Origin: Clostridia bacterium
GTDB taxonomy: Bacteria > Bacillota > Clostridia > Christensenellales > Borkfalkiaceae
Direction: 5' to 3'
Assembly: GCA_017468085.1 (NCBI GenBank)
Contig: JAFUJR010000034.1
Location: forward strand, 124,001 to 188,000
DNA: 64,000 nt
In this document: piece by piece, positions 24,912 to 31,750 of the stretch
How positions within the stretch are numbered: the stretch's first letter is position 1
Layout: every line of letters begins with the position of its first letter
The notes under the pieces: model-generated
The model's input: only the letters and a program-made list of their open reading frames with translations
What the model was told of the DNA's origin: nothing
Databases searched by the model: none
Position numbers and translations under genes: made by a program

Positions 24912-25457
24912 ATGAACGTGAACGTAGATATATCGAAAACAATTTTAAAAACGGATAGATTGATATTAAGGCCTTGGACTTTAAACGATTTAGACGATTT
25001 TTACGAATACGCCAAAGTAGACGGCGTAGGGCAAATGGCAGGATGGCTGCCACATACAGACAAAGAACAGTCGTTGTCTATATTAAAAAGATTTATCGAG
25101 CAGAAAAAGACGTTTGCGCTCGAATTCAACGGTAAGGCCATCGGTTCTTTAGGAATTGAAGCATATAACGAGGCGGAGCTTCCCGAATTTCAAGAAAAGA
25201 AAGGGCGGGAGCTCGGTTTCGTGCTGTCGAAAGCATATTGGGGACAAGGCTTGATGCCCGAAGCTGTCCTTGCCGTAATAAAATACTGTTTTGACGAATT
25301 AAAATTGGATTTTTTGGCGTGCGGACATTTTACGGACAATTCGCAATCCCTGCGCGTACAAGAAAAGTGCGGTTTTAAGCATTACAAACTTATCAAATAC
25401 GAAACGCGTTACGGTATCGTAAAAGATTGCTGGCTTTCAATATTGGAAAATAACTGA
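24912..25457 (+). CDS. GNAT family N-acetyltransferase (RimJ/RimL-like)
   Basis: This 181-residue single GNAT domain starts with TDRLILRPWTLNDLDDFYEYA. It has the acetyl-CoA pyrophosphate loop region KAYWGQGLMPEAV and the C-terminal NSQSLRVQEKCGFKH motif. The closest type is the Ala/Ser N-acetyltransferase family of ribosomal proteins, but the substrate cannot be inferred. It starts 20 bp after the preceding terminator, and the nucleoside-phosphorylase-like gene follows 17 bp downstream. Confidence 0.88.
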   Translation: MNVNVDISKTILKTDRLILRPWTLNDLDDFYEYAKVDGVGQMAGWLPHTDKEQSLSILKRFIEQKKTFALEFNGKAIGSLGIEAYNEAELPEFQEKKGRELGFVLSKAYWGQGLMPEAVLAVIKYCFDELKLDFLACGHFTDNSQSLRVQEKCGFKHYKLIKYETRYGIVKDCWLSILENN

Positions 25458-25474
25458 GGGATGGAGTAAACGAG

Positions 25475-26242
25475 ATGTTGCAAAAACGGGACTATCCTAT
25501 ACTTGAATTTGATTGTGATAGCGAGGCAATTATTCACCCCGAGTATTTACAAAAAAAGTATGGTGTTTTGCCTTATGATACGTTGGTGATTACTTTTTTT
25601 AAAGAAGTGATCGATCAGTTGCTTAATGAAAACAAAATAGAGCACTGCCTAACAGTACATGGCGAAAATGATTTGGATGTGTATGTTTTTAAGGATGCTA
25701 ACGTCTATTTATTACACGGATGCGTCGGTTGCCCGGCTTGCTGTGGATTTTTGGAAGATTTAATTGGACTTGGCATAAAGAAAGTTATGTTTTGCGGTGG
25801 CGGTGGCGTGCTGGATTCCAATATGCAAGTAGGTGAACTTTTAGTGGTCGAGGGTTCGATTCGCGACGAAGGTTTTTCTTACCACTACGTAGAACCTTCA
25901 AGAATTATTTATTCGGAAAAAGAAACGCGTGATAAGATTTGCGGCTACTTAAACGAGAAGAATTTGCCTTATATCGAGGGGTTAACTTGGACCACGGACG
26001 CTATTTATCGTGAAACGAGAGATAAAATTATCGCCAGAAAAGCAGAAGGGGCGAAAATTGTAGAGATGGAACAGTCCGGCTGTATTGCGGTTGCTCAATT
26101 TAGGAAGATAAAATATGGGGCAATTATTTATGCAGGCGACGACGTTTCCCAAAACGTTTGGGCAGATCGTGGATGGCACACTCGAAAAAGCATACGATAT
26201 AATTTAGTGGAAATATGTAAAGATTTAGTAAAAAGTCTTTAA
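25475..26242 (+). CDS. Nucleoside phosphorylase family protein (uridine phosphorylase-like)
   Basis: This 255-residue protein has a PNP/UDP phosphorylase fold. LLHGCVGCPACCGFLEDLIGLGIKKVMFCGGGGVLD is the nucleoside/phosphate-binding region, followed by the VVEGSIRDEGFSYHYV strand and EMEQSGCIAVA (the ribose-contacting ExE region). The Cys-rich loop CVGCPACC replaces the usual G-x-P-x-A sequence and is unusual. It likely cleaves a nucleoside with phosphate, and the base is unknown. It is probably co-transcribed with the GNAT. Confidence 0.82.
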   Translation: MLQKRDYPILEFDCDSEAIIHPEYLQKKYGVLPYDTLVITFFKEVIDQLLNENKIEHCLTVHGENDLDVYVFKDANVYLLHGCVGCPACCGFLEDLIGLGIKKVMFCGGGGVLDSNMQVGELLVVEGSIRDEGFSYHYVEPSRIIYSEKETRDKICGYLNEKNLPYIEGLTWTTDAIYRETRDKIIARKAEGAKIVEMEQSGCIAVAQFRKIKYGAIIYAGDDVSQNVWADRGWHTRKSIRYNLVEICKDLVKSL

Positions 26243-26247
26243 AAAAC

Positions 26248-26280
26248 AGGCGTTTGCAATCAGCAAACGCCTAACTTTAT
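26248..26280. terminator. Bidirectional terminator
   Basis: AGGCGTTTGC and GCAAACGCCT form a perfect 10-bp stem with loop AATCA. There is a T-rich tail on + and TTTTTT on minus, serving the convergent genes on both sides. Confidence 0.85.
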
Positions 26281-26505
26281 TTAAACAACTATTTTAAATT
26301 TTTGCGAGCCGTCTTCTTCCACTTCCAAAAGAACAAACGAGCCGTAAAGTTTTTTATATTTTTTTAGTGTACGAATCATATCGCGTACAACTTTTTTCGT
26401 AAGTTTTTCTTTGTCTAACGGCAAAAATTGCGTAAAGAAAGATAATGCTGATAAAGGAAGATTGATTTTTCGTTCCTTATTCTTTGAAATAAAAATGATT
26501 TTCAT
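26281..26505 (-). CDS. Small protein co-translated with the XRE regulator, function unknown
   Basis: This 74-residue basic protein has a start that overlaps the stop of the upstream XRE gene by 4 nt (ATGA). Its N-terminal KERKINLPLSAL resembles KDTVNLNLPVALIEML in the C-terminal domain of the XRE protein, so both may share a small beta/alpha module. It ends in a Glu-rich strand pair (LLEVEEDGSQKFKIVV). No catalytic motif is visible. It probably partners with or modulates the regulator (inference). Confidence 0.68.
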   Translation of the reverse strand: MKIIFISKNKERKINLPLSALSFFTQFLPLDKEKLTKKVVRDMIRTLKKYKKLYGSFVLLEVEEDGSQKFKIVV

Positions 26506-26990
26506 TCTATATAAATTTCCACGTGTTCGCCGTCTTCGGAGTCAACTTCCAATATTTTGCCGAATACGCCAAGAGAGACCAACTCTAACATTTTATTAAA
26601 ATCAATAGAAGAAAAAATATTCTTTTTACCATTGAAAGATAAGGAATCAGATAGGGTGCCGCATTTTAAAAGCATTTCTATAAGCGCGACGGGCAAATTA
26701 AGATTTACCGTATCTTTTCCGTCTAAAACGCGAATTTTCAAAACCTTTCCCGTTTCCTTTTCATTTTCTGAAAGCGTTGTGGCGGGTTCGGCGCCATCAT
26801 CCAAAAGTTTATCTACACTAACGCCAAAAACACGGGCGAGCGGTTTCAATAACGTAATGTCTGGGCAAGAAATGTCGTTTTCCCATTTTGAAACTGCTTG
26901 AGGGGAAACACCGCAGATTTCCGAAAGCTGTTCTTGTGTAATGCCTTTTTCTTTTCGGTAATAGGCAATATTTTGACCGATTGTTTTCAT
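26502..26990 (-). CDS. XRE family transcriptional regulator with C-terminal effector-like domain
   Basis: This 162-residue protein has a Cro/CI-type helix-turn-helix at residues 1-60 (KGITQEQLSEICGVSPQAVSKWENDI). A linker rich in Glu and a C-terminal domain with an NLNLPVALIEMLLKCG repeat-like unit follow. The start ATG 26990 has GGAGGTACTT upstream. A TTG four codons earlier would absorb the Shine-Dalgarno and is rejected. Direct-repeat operators overlap its promoter, which suggests autoregulation. Confidence 0.88.
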   Translation of the reverse strand: MKTIGQNIAYYRKEKGITQEQLSEICGVSPQAVSKWENDISCPDITLLKPLARVFGVSVDKLLDDGAEPATTLSENEKETGKVLKIRVLDGKDTVNLNLPVALIEMLLKCGTLSDSLSFNGKKNIFSSIDFNKMLELVSLGVFGKILEVDSEDGEHVEIYIE

Positions 26991-27016
26991 AAGTACCTCC
27001 AAAGTTTGATGAGTAC

Positions 27017-27046
27017 ATTATAACGAAAGTTGCCTTAAAAAACCAA
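27017..27046 (-). promoter_or_regulatory. Promoter of the XRE gene
   Basis: Minus-strand TTGGTT (27046-27041), an 18-bp spacer, TATAAT (27022-27017). The -35 lies next to the repeat operators. Confidence 0.6.
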
Positions 27047-27047
27047 T

Positions 27048-27085
27048 AACCAACGGTTGTTTTTACTAAACCATTGGTTGTTTTT
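27048..27085. repeat. Two 17-bp direct repeats, candidate XRE operators
   Basis: 27048-27064 and 27069-27085 are identical at 15 of 17 positions (AACCAnnGGTTGTTTTT), with 21 bp from start to start (two helical turns). Each copy is itself a dyad (AACC...GGTT). They lie just upstream of the XRE promoter and 3 bp from the hflX stop. Confidence 0.6.
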
Positions 27086-27088
27086 TCT

Positions 27089-28342
27089 TTAATTCGAGCT
27101 TTTGAATACGATAAATTCCGTAAACATTTCAGCGTAGCGTGCAGGCAAGATTGCATCGATTTTCACGCCGTCGTCGGTAAATTGAATATTCCGTTCCGTG
27201 ATATAAGATTTAATAGCTTGATAGGCGTTCATTTGTACATACGGCACGAAAAGGGCGCAAAAGAGGAATTCTTCACGGAATTTTTGTAAAATTGCCCGTT
27301 TTAGTTTCTCAATGCCGAGATTTTCCTTTGCGGAAATGGCGATGCTTCCGTAAGGCAAAATCGAATGGTCGGCTATCTCTTCACTCTTGTTCATAACAAG
27401 CAGATAGGGGGAGCCAAAATTCATTTCCTCGAGAGTTGCAAGCGTAGTTTTCATTTGCATATCGAATTCGCCCGTCGCGTCACAGACGATCAACGCCAAA
27501 TCACAATGCAGAGCGCTTTCTAAAGTGGATTTAAAAGCCTCAATTAAGTTGTGGGGCAAATCTTGCAAAAAACCTACCGTATCGACAAGCAAAAACTCCA
27601 CGCCGTCAATTTCAAACTTTCTCGCCGTCGGGTCAAGAGTGGCAAATAGCTCGTTTTTTACGTAGACGTCGGAGTTTGTCAAGAGGTTCATCAAGGTGGA
27701 TTTTCCCGTGTTGGTATAACCCACCAAGGCTATTGTTTTCACGTTATCGCGTTTTCTGCGCGCCGTTTGCAAAGAACGTCGCTTTTCCGTTTCTTTTAAG
27801 CGACTTTCAAGATATTGAATCCGCTTTCGGATATATCTTCTGTCCGTTTCCAGCTTTGTTTCGCCGGGGCCACGCGTACCGACGCCTCCACCGAGACGAG
27901 AGAGGGCTTCGCCTTTGCCTTTCAGCCTTGGGTAGATATAGTTTAATTGCGCGAGCTCGACTTGTAATTTACCCTCGCTACTTTGCGCGTTTTTCGCGAA
28001 AATATCCAAAATGAGCGTGGTGCGGTCAATGACCTTTTTATCGCCGAGCGCAGCGGAGATATTCAGCGTTTGGGAAGGGGAGAGCTCGCCGTTGAAAAGG
28101 ACGGTGATTTCGTCCAAGCCGTCCAGTCGTTCGTTGAGTTCCTGCAACTTACCTTCGCCGATGAAAGTAGCGGCGTTGATTTCGCGGATATTTTGATAAA
28201 TCGTACCCGCGTACACCGCGCCTGCGCTTTCAATTAAATCCACAGCCTCGTCGTGTAAAATGCGGTATTTTTGCGCATTTTCATGGTGAATTGGCTGAAT
28301 TATATATATTTTTTCGAGGATTTCGCTAATATTTTCGTACAT
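27089..28342 (-). CDS. hflX: GTPase HflX (ribosome rescue/splitting)
   Basis: This 417-residue protein has an N-terminal HflX domain, a glycine-rich linker (RLGGGVGTRGPGE), and the G domain with G1 GYTNTGKST, G3 DTVGFLQDLP and G4 NKSEE (NKxD variant). It is a ribosome-binding GTPase. It starts 3 nt after the recombinase stop with no clear Shine-Dalgarno, so it is probably translationally coupled. Confidence 0.94.
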   Translation of the reverse strand: MYENISEILEKIYIIQPIHHENAQKYRILHDEAVDLIESAGAVYAGTIYQNIREINAATFIGEGKLQELNERLDGLDEITVLFNGELSPSQTLNISAALGDKKVIDRTTLILDIFAKNAQSSEGKLQVELAQLNYIYPRLKGKGEALSRLGGGVGTRGPGETKLETDRRYIRKRIQYLESRLKETEKRRSLQTARRKRDNVKTIALVGYTNTGKSTLMNLLTNSDVYVKNELFATLDPTARKFEIDGVEFLLVDTVGFLQDLPHNLIEAFKSTLESALHCDLALIVCDATGEFDMQMKTTLATLEEMNFGSPYLLVMNKSEEIADHSILPYGSIAISAKENLGIEKLKRAILQKFREEFLFCALFVPYVQMNAYQAIKSYITERNIQFTDDGVKIDAILPARYAEMFTEFIVFKSSN

Positions 28343-28345
28343 AAA

Positions 28346-29413
28346 TTAATCTTTATTTTCGCCGTTTTCTTCATCGTTGCGCAATTTTACCACGTTGGCA
28401 ACGCGTTTGCGGTTTTCTTCCGTGATAGCGGCGTAATGTTTTTTGGTCGTGTTGACGTCTCGGTGGCCGAGCACGTCCGCTACGATATAAATATCGCCCG
28501 TAGAATTATAAAGGCGGGTACCGTAAGTACTGCGCAATTTATGCGGGGTAATCTTTTTGAGCGGCGTTACAAGACGGCTGTATTTCTTTACTAAAATTTC
28601 TACGGTACGCACGTTGATGCGCTTATATTGCATGGAAAGGAAAAATGCATTTTCGCCTTCGGGGACTTTCGGGTCGTTTGCTTTTTCCGCAATATATTCT
28701 TTTAAGGCGTATTTTACTTCGTCGGAGAAGTATAAAATAGCTTGATTACCGCCTTTTCTTGTAACAAGGAAGGAATTTTCGTTAAAATCAAAGCTATCGT
28801 TATCCAAACCGACAAGCTCGCTTATACGTATGCCTGTACCTAAAAAGAGGGTAATGATGGCTGTATCGCGGATTTTCGTTTTGTTATGATAACCGGTAGC
28901 GTGCTTAGATAAACCGTTTCCAGATTCCGTAACGTGAATAAGGTCGGAAACCTCGTCTGCCTCTAAACGAATAATTTCCTTGTCGTGCAGTTTTGGGGTG
29001 GCGACCTTAGCGGAATTATCCACCTCAATCATGCCTTTATTAAAGAAATACTTGAACATCGCGCGAACAGCAGATAATTTTCGCGCTTTTGCGCGTTCGT
29101 TGCAGGAAAGATATTTATCACGGAAACGATAGTGGGATAAATAACTCAAAAAAAGCTCGATATCGTGGTGATTGACCGTTTCCAGTTGTTCAAGGGTCAA
29201 ATCAACCACGTCATAATTGCGGAATTTGCGTTTGCAGAGAAAATCAAAGAAGATACGCAAGTCGTAAGCATACTTCAAACGCGTTTGACTGCTTGTGCGT
29301 GATTCTACGCCAAGGAAGTAATCGGAACAGAAAGGGGGGAGCTCGTCCAAAAGCTCGGAAATTTTCTCAAAATCCGTGAAATTTCGTTTTGAATAATAAT
29401 TATCTTTTTTCAT
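28346..29413 (-). CDS. Tyrosine recombinase, XerC/XerD-like
   Basis: This 355-residue phage-integrase-family protein has an N-terminal SAM-like core-binding domain (residues 20-140) and a catalytic domain. The tetrad is Arg in GTGIRISEL, Lys in TRKGGNQ, HxxR in HKLRSTYG, His in LGHRDVNTT, and nucleophile Tyr in KKHYAA. It is longer than typical XerC/D (about 300) through an N-terminal extension and insertions. The position next to hflX/lexA looks chromosomal rather than phage. It may be the housekeeping dif recombinase or a lineage-specific relative. Confidence 0.88.
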   Translation of the reverse strand: MKKDNYYSKRNFTDFEKISELLDELPPFCSDYFLGVESRTSSQTRLKYAYDLRIFFDFLCKRKFRNYDVVDLTLEQLETVNHHDIELFLSYLSHYRFRDKYLSCNERAKARKLSAVRAMFKYFFNKGMIEVDNSAKVATPKLHDKEIIRLEADEVSDLIHVTESGNGLSKHATGYHNKTKIRDTAIITLFLGTGIRISELVGLDNDSFDFNENSFLVTRKGGNQAILYFSDEVKYALKEYIAEKANDPKVPEGENAFFLSMQYKRINVRTVEILVKKYSRLVTPLKKITPHKLRSTYGTRLYNSTGDIYIVADVLGHRDVNTTKKHYAAITEENRKRVANVVKLRNDEENGENKD

Positions 29414-29420
29414 ACTTAAA

Positions 29421-29449
29421 ATATTACCTTATAAAAAGGAAAAAGTCAA
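29421..29449 (-). promoter_or_regulatory. Promoter of the recombinase-hflX operon
   Basis: Minus-strand TTGACT, a 17-bp spacer, then TAATAT (29426-29421). Transcription should start at about 29413-29415, essentially on the ATG, with no Shine-Dalgarno at normal distance. Confidence 0.65.
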
Positions 29450-29526
29450 CCGTTTCATGAGATTTTCCGAAAAGTTGACTAAGGATTAGGGAAAAAATTA
29501 ATTTCGTGAAAATGGGGTTGAAAAAG

Positions 29527-29558
29527 TTGTCCACAAAATCGCGCCTTCGTGTGGAAAA
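29527..29558. promoter_or_regulatory. Pair of DnaA-box-like sequences in inverted orientation
   Basis: TTGTCCACA on + (one change from TTATCCACA) and TTTTCCACA on minus (fits TTWTNCACA), separated by 14 bp. Two boxes are too few to call an origin. Confidence 0.35.
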
Positions 29559-29662
29559 CTTATTAACAACCCAGAAAGCCTTGAAAATCAAGGGATTGCG
29601 CGTTTTACCACCCAAAGTTTTGCGGTAGGGCAGGGATAAATTTAGAGGGAAATACACGCATA

Positions 29663-29694
29663 ACTATTCGTAAAATGCAGCTTTTACGAATAGT
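29663..29694. repeat. Perfect 13-bp inverted repeat with 6-bp centre
   Basis: ACTATTCGTAAAA, centre TGCAGC, then TTTTACGAATAGT. No T-run follows on either strand. Arms around a 6-bp centre are the geometry of tyrosine-recombinase core sites, and a recombinase gene starts 250 bp away. The sequence does not match the known Firmicutes dif consensus. Confidence 0.55.
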
Positions 29695-29756
29695 AAGGGG
29701 TATAAAATGTGAATAAAGTGGAGAGCTTTTCTTTTTTCATATTTCGATGAATTATT

Positions 29757-31652
29757 TTACTGTATTTTTGCAAATATTTTATAAGAATACGGTTTTACTA
29801 AAATTTCTTTTTCTAAAACGTCATTCGTTAAACAATCGTTGAATTTTTCTTGAATATTTATCGTATAATTTTTGCTTGAATTATTTACGTAAATATATAC
29901 GCATTTATTTTTCAAATTTCGTTTAAAATAAATCAAGCCGTTTTCTACGTGAATTTCTTCAAAATTGCCCGTCGAAAAAACTTCGCGGTAATTTTTACGT
30001 ATTTTTCCCAATTTTTGATAAAACTCAATCAAATCAGTATTCAAATTTTCCCAATCAAAGCACTGTCGGCAGAACGGATCGATATGTCCTTCCATTCCGT
30101 TTTCATCACCGTAATATATACAAGGTATGCCGGGCATAGTAAATTGCAAAACTGCTGCCAATTTCAGCTTTTCGATGGCTTTTTGCTTGTCTTTTTCGCT
30201 CAAATACGCGCTTTTTTGCGCCATCTCGTCCTTATTATTACAATAAATACCGCCTAAAACAGTCAAAACACGCGCAGTGTCGTGCGTTCCGAGTATATTC
30301 ATTAGGCAGTCAAGCGTTTGTTTGGGATAATGGTTGCTCAAAACGCGTATGCAATGCAGCAATTCGCAAGCGTTTTCCGTTTGAATATAACGAATTATCG
30401 CGTCTTTTAAGGGATAATTCATTACACTGTCCAACTCATACCCCTGCAAATATTCACGGCGTTTAGAATACGCAATTTTATTGGACGCGTCTTCCCACAC
30501 CTCGCCAATAATTATGGCGTTGGGATTTTCTTCTTTTACAGATTTCCTCAAGCCTTTTAAGAAGAAGTCGGGCAATTCGTCGGCGACGTCAAGTCGGTAA
30601 CCGCCGATTCCGTAGCGCAACCATTTTTTCAATACGCCGTCTTCACCGAAAATAAACTCTTGATAATCCTTGGATTCTTCGTTGATTTCAGGTAAGATAT
30701 CAATTCCCCACCAACTGCTGTATTTATAGGGAAACTCTTGGAAAGTGTACCACGAATAATACGGCGAATCCTTGGATTGAAACGCGCCGAGGTTCGGATA
30801 ATGCCCATATTTATTAAAATAGACGCTATCATCACCCGTATGATTGAAAACGCCGTCTAAAATCATGTGAATTCCTTGATTTTTCGCGCTTTTTACGAGT
30901 TCGTCGAATTGCTGTTCATCGCCCAAAAACGGGTCGATTTTCATATAATTCGAGGTATCGTAACGATGATTAGAGGCTGCCTCAAAAATCGGATTTAAAT
31001 ACAATACCGTAACGCCGAGTTCCTTTAAATACGGTAATTTTTCTTGAATACCTGCAAGGTTTCCGCCGAAAAAGTCGTTGTTTAAAACTTTTCCTTGTTC
31101 ATTCGGCTTATAACTTGGCAAACCACCCCAATCCGTGCGGCGTACTCTACCTGTTATGTCTGGCATACCTCCTACTTTGTAAAAACGGTCAGGGAAAATT
31201 TGATACATAACGCCGCCCTTAAACCAATCGGGCGTTTGATAATCTTGCGAGGTTACGGTTAAGAGGAAATCGTTTGGCTTTTCCGTGAGTTCCCCCATTT
31301 CCATTTTTCCGCAAGAAAGATAGCCGACGTTCTCGATATAAAAAGAATAGAAAAATAAGCCCGTCCTCTTGATTTTTAAAGAAATATTCCAACCGAATTC
31401 CGTTTGCTGCATAGGAAAAAGCTCAGGGACTTCTCCGTCGCAGAAAAGCCTTAAAAACGCGTTTGCGTTCGGTTTTATACATTCCGTAATATTTGGTGTT
31501 TTTGCGTAAAACGAGCTATTTCCTGCGTAAAAATCAATGTTATTGTGTGTATTGTTAATATGAAAGATATTTAGTTGTATTAAATCCCCTTCCTTTACGC
31601 CGCCAATAATATTTTTACACGCCGTGTCTAAAGGATTAAAATAAAATGACAT
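29757..31652 (-). CDS. Glycoside hydrolase family 13 (neopullulanase/maltogenic amylase type)
   Basis: This 631-residue protein has an N-terminal beta-sandwich (residues 1-150) and a GH13 barrel: VFNHTGDD, GYRLDVADELP (nucleophile Asp), IIGEVWED (acid/base Glu), and LGTHDTAR (transition-state Asp). A C-terminal beta domain follows. It hydrolyses alpha-1,4 (and possibly 1,6) bonds of maltodextrins or glycogen. No signal peptide is seen, so it is intracellular, fitting glycogen breakdown together with glgP upstream. ATG 31652 has AAAAGGAT before it. Confidence 0.9.
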   Translation of the reverse strand: MSFYFNPLDTACKNIIGGVKEGDLIQLNIFHINNTHNNIDFYAGNSSFYAKTPNITECIKPNANAFLRLFCDGEVPELFPMQQTEFGWNISLKIKRTGLFFYSFYIENVGYLSCGKMEMGELTEKPNDFLLTVTSQDYQTPDWFKGGVMYQIFPDRFYKVGGMPDITGRVRRTDWGGLPSYKPNEQGKVLNNDFFGGNLAGIQEKLPYLKELGVTVLYLNPIFEAASNHRYDTSNYMKIDPFLGDEQQFDELVKSAKNQGIHMILDGVFNHTGDDSVYFNKYGHYPNLGAFQSKDSPYYSWYTFQEFPYKYSSWWGIDILPEINEESKDYQEFIFGEDGVLKKWLRYGIGGYRLDVADELPDFFLKGLRKSVKEENPNAIIIGEVWEDASNKIAYSKRREYLQGYELDSVMNYPLKDAIIRYIQTENACELLHCIRVLSNHYPKQTLDCLMNILGTHDTARVLTVLGGIYCNNKDEMAQKSAYLSEKDKQKAIEKLKLAAVLQFTMPGIPCIYYGDENGMEGHIDPFCRQCFDWENLNTDLIEFYQKLGKIRKNYREVFSTGNFEEIHVENGLIYFKRNLKNKCVYIYVNNSSKNYTINIQEKFNDCLTNDVLEKEILVKPYSYKIFAKIQ

Positions 31653-31676
31653 AAGCAAAATCCTTTTAAATTCGAC

Positions 31677-31705
31677 AAAAAGCCGTAATCTAATTACAGC
31701 TTTTT
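31677..31705 (-). terminator. Terminator between glgP and the GH13 gene
   Basis: On the minus strand, AAAAAGCTGTAAT/ATTACGGCTTTTT with one G-U and a 3-nt loop ends in TTTTTG. It may lower expression of the last gene relative to glgP. Confidence 0.7.
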
Positions 31706-31750
31706 GCGGTTTTATCTTAATTTGTGTAAAATTTAAAAATTTATAATCCG

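Larger units (their letters stand above)
29414..29756. other. 343-bp intergenic region: recombinase promoter, DnaA-box-like pair, perfect inverted repeat
   Basis: No coding frame is convincing here. It holds the recombinase promoter (29421-29449), TTGTCCACA at 29527-29535 facing TTTTCCACA (complement of 29550-29558), and the 13-6-13 inverted repeat at 29663-29694. The last 60 bp are AT-rich with nothing recognised. Confidence 0.6.

Noticed and set aside
29527-29558. Replication origin
   Set aside because: Only two DnaA-like boxes are present. There is no dnaA/dnaN neighbourhood and no AT-rich unwinding array.
29663-29694. Canonical Firmicutes dif site
   Set aside because: The arms do not match the ACTnnCTA...TTATGTWAACT-type consensus, so it is only reported as a candidate recombinase or operator site.
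31671-31677. Single TTCGACA (0A-box core) upstream of the GH13 gene
   Set aside because: A lone heptamer is expected several times by chance in 64 kb. Unlike the site at spo0A it is not tandem, and it overlaps the glgP terminator.
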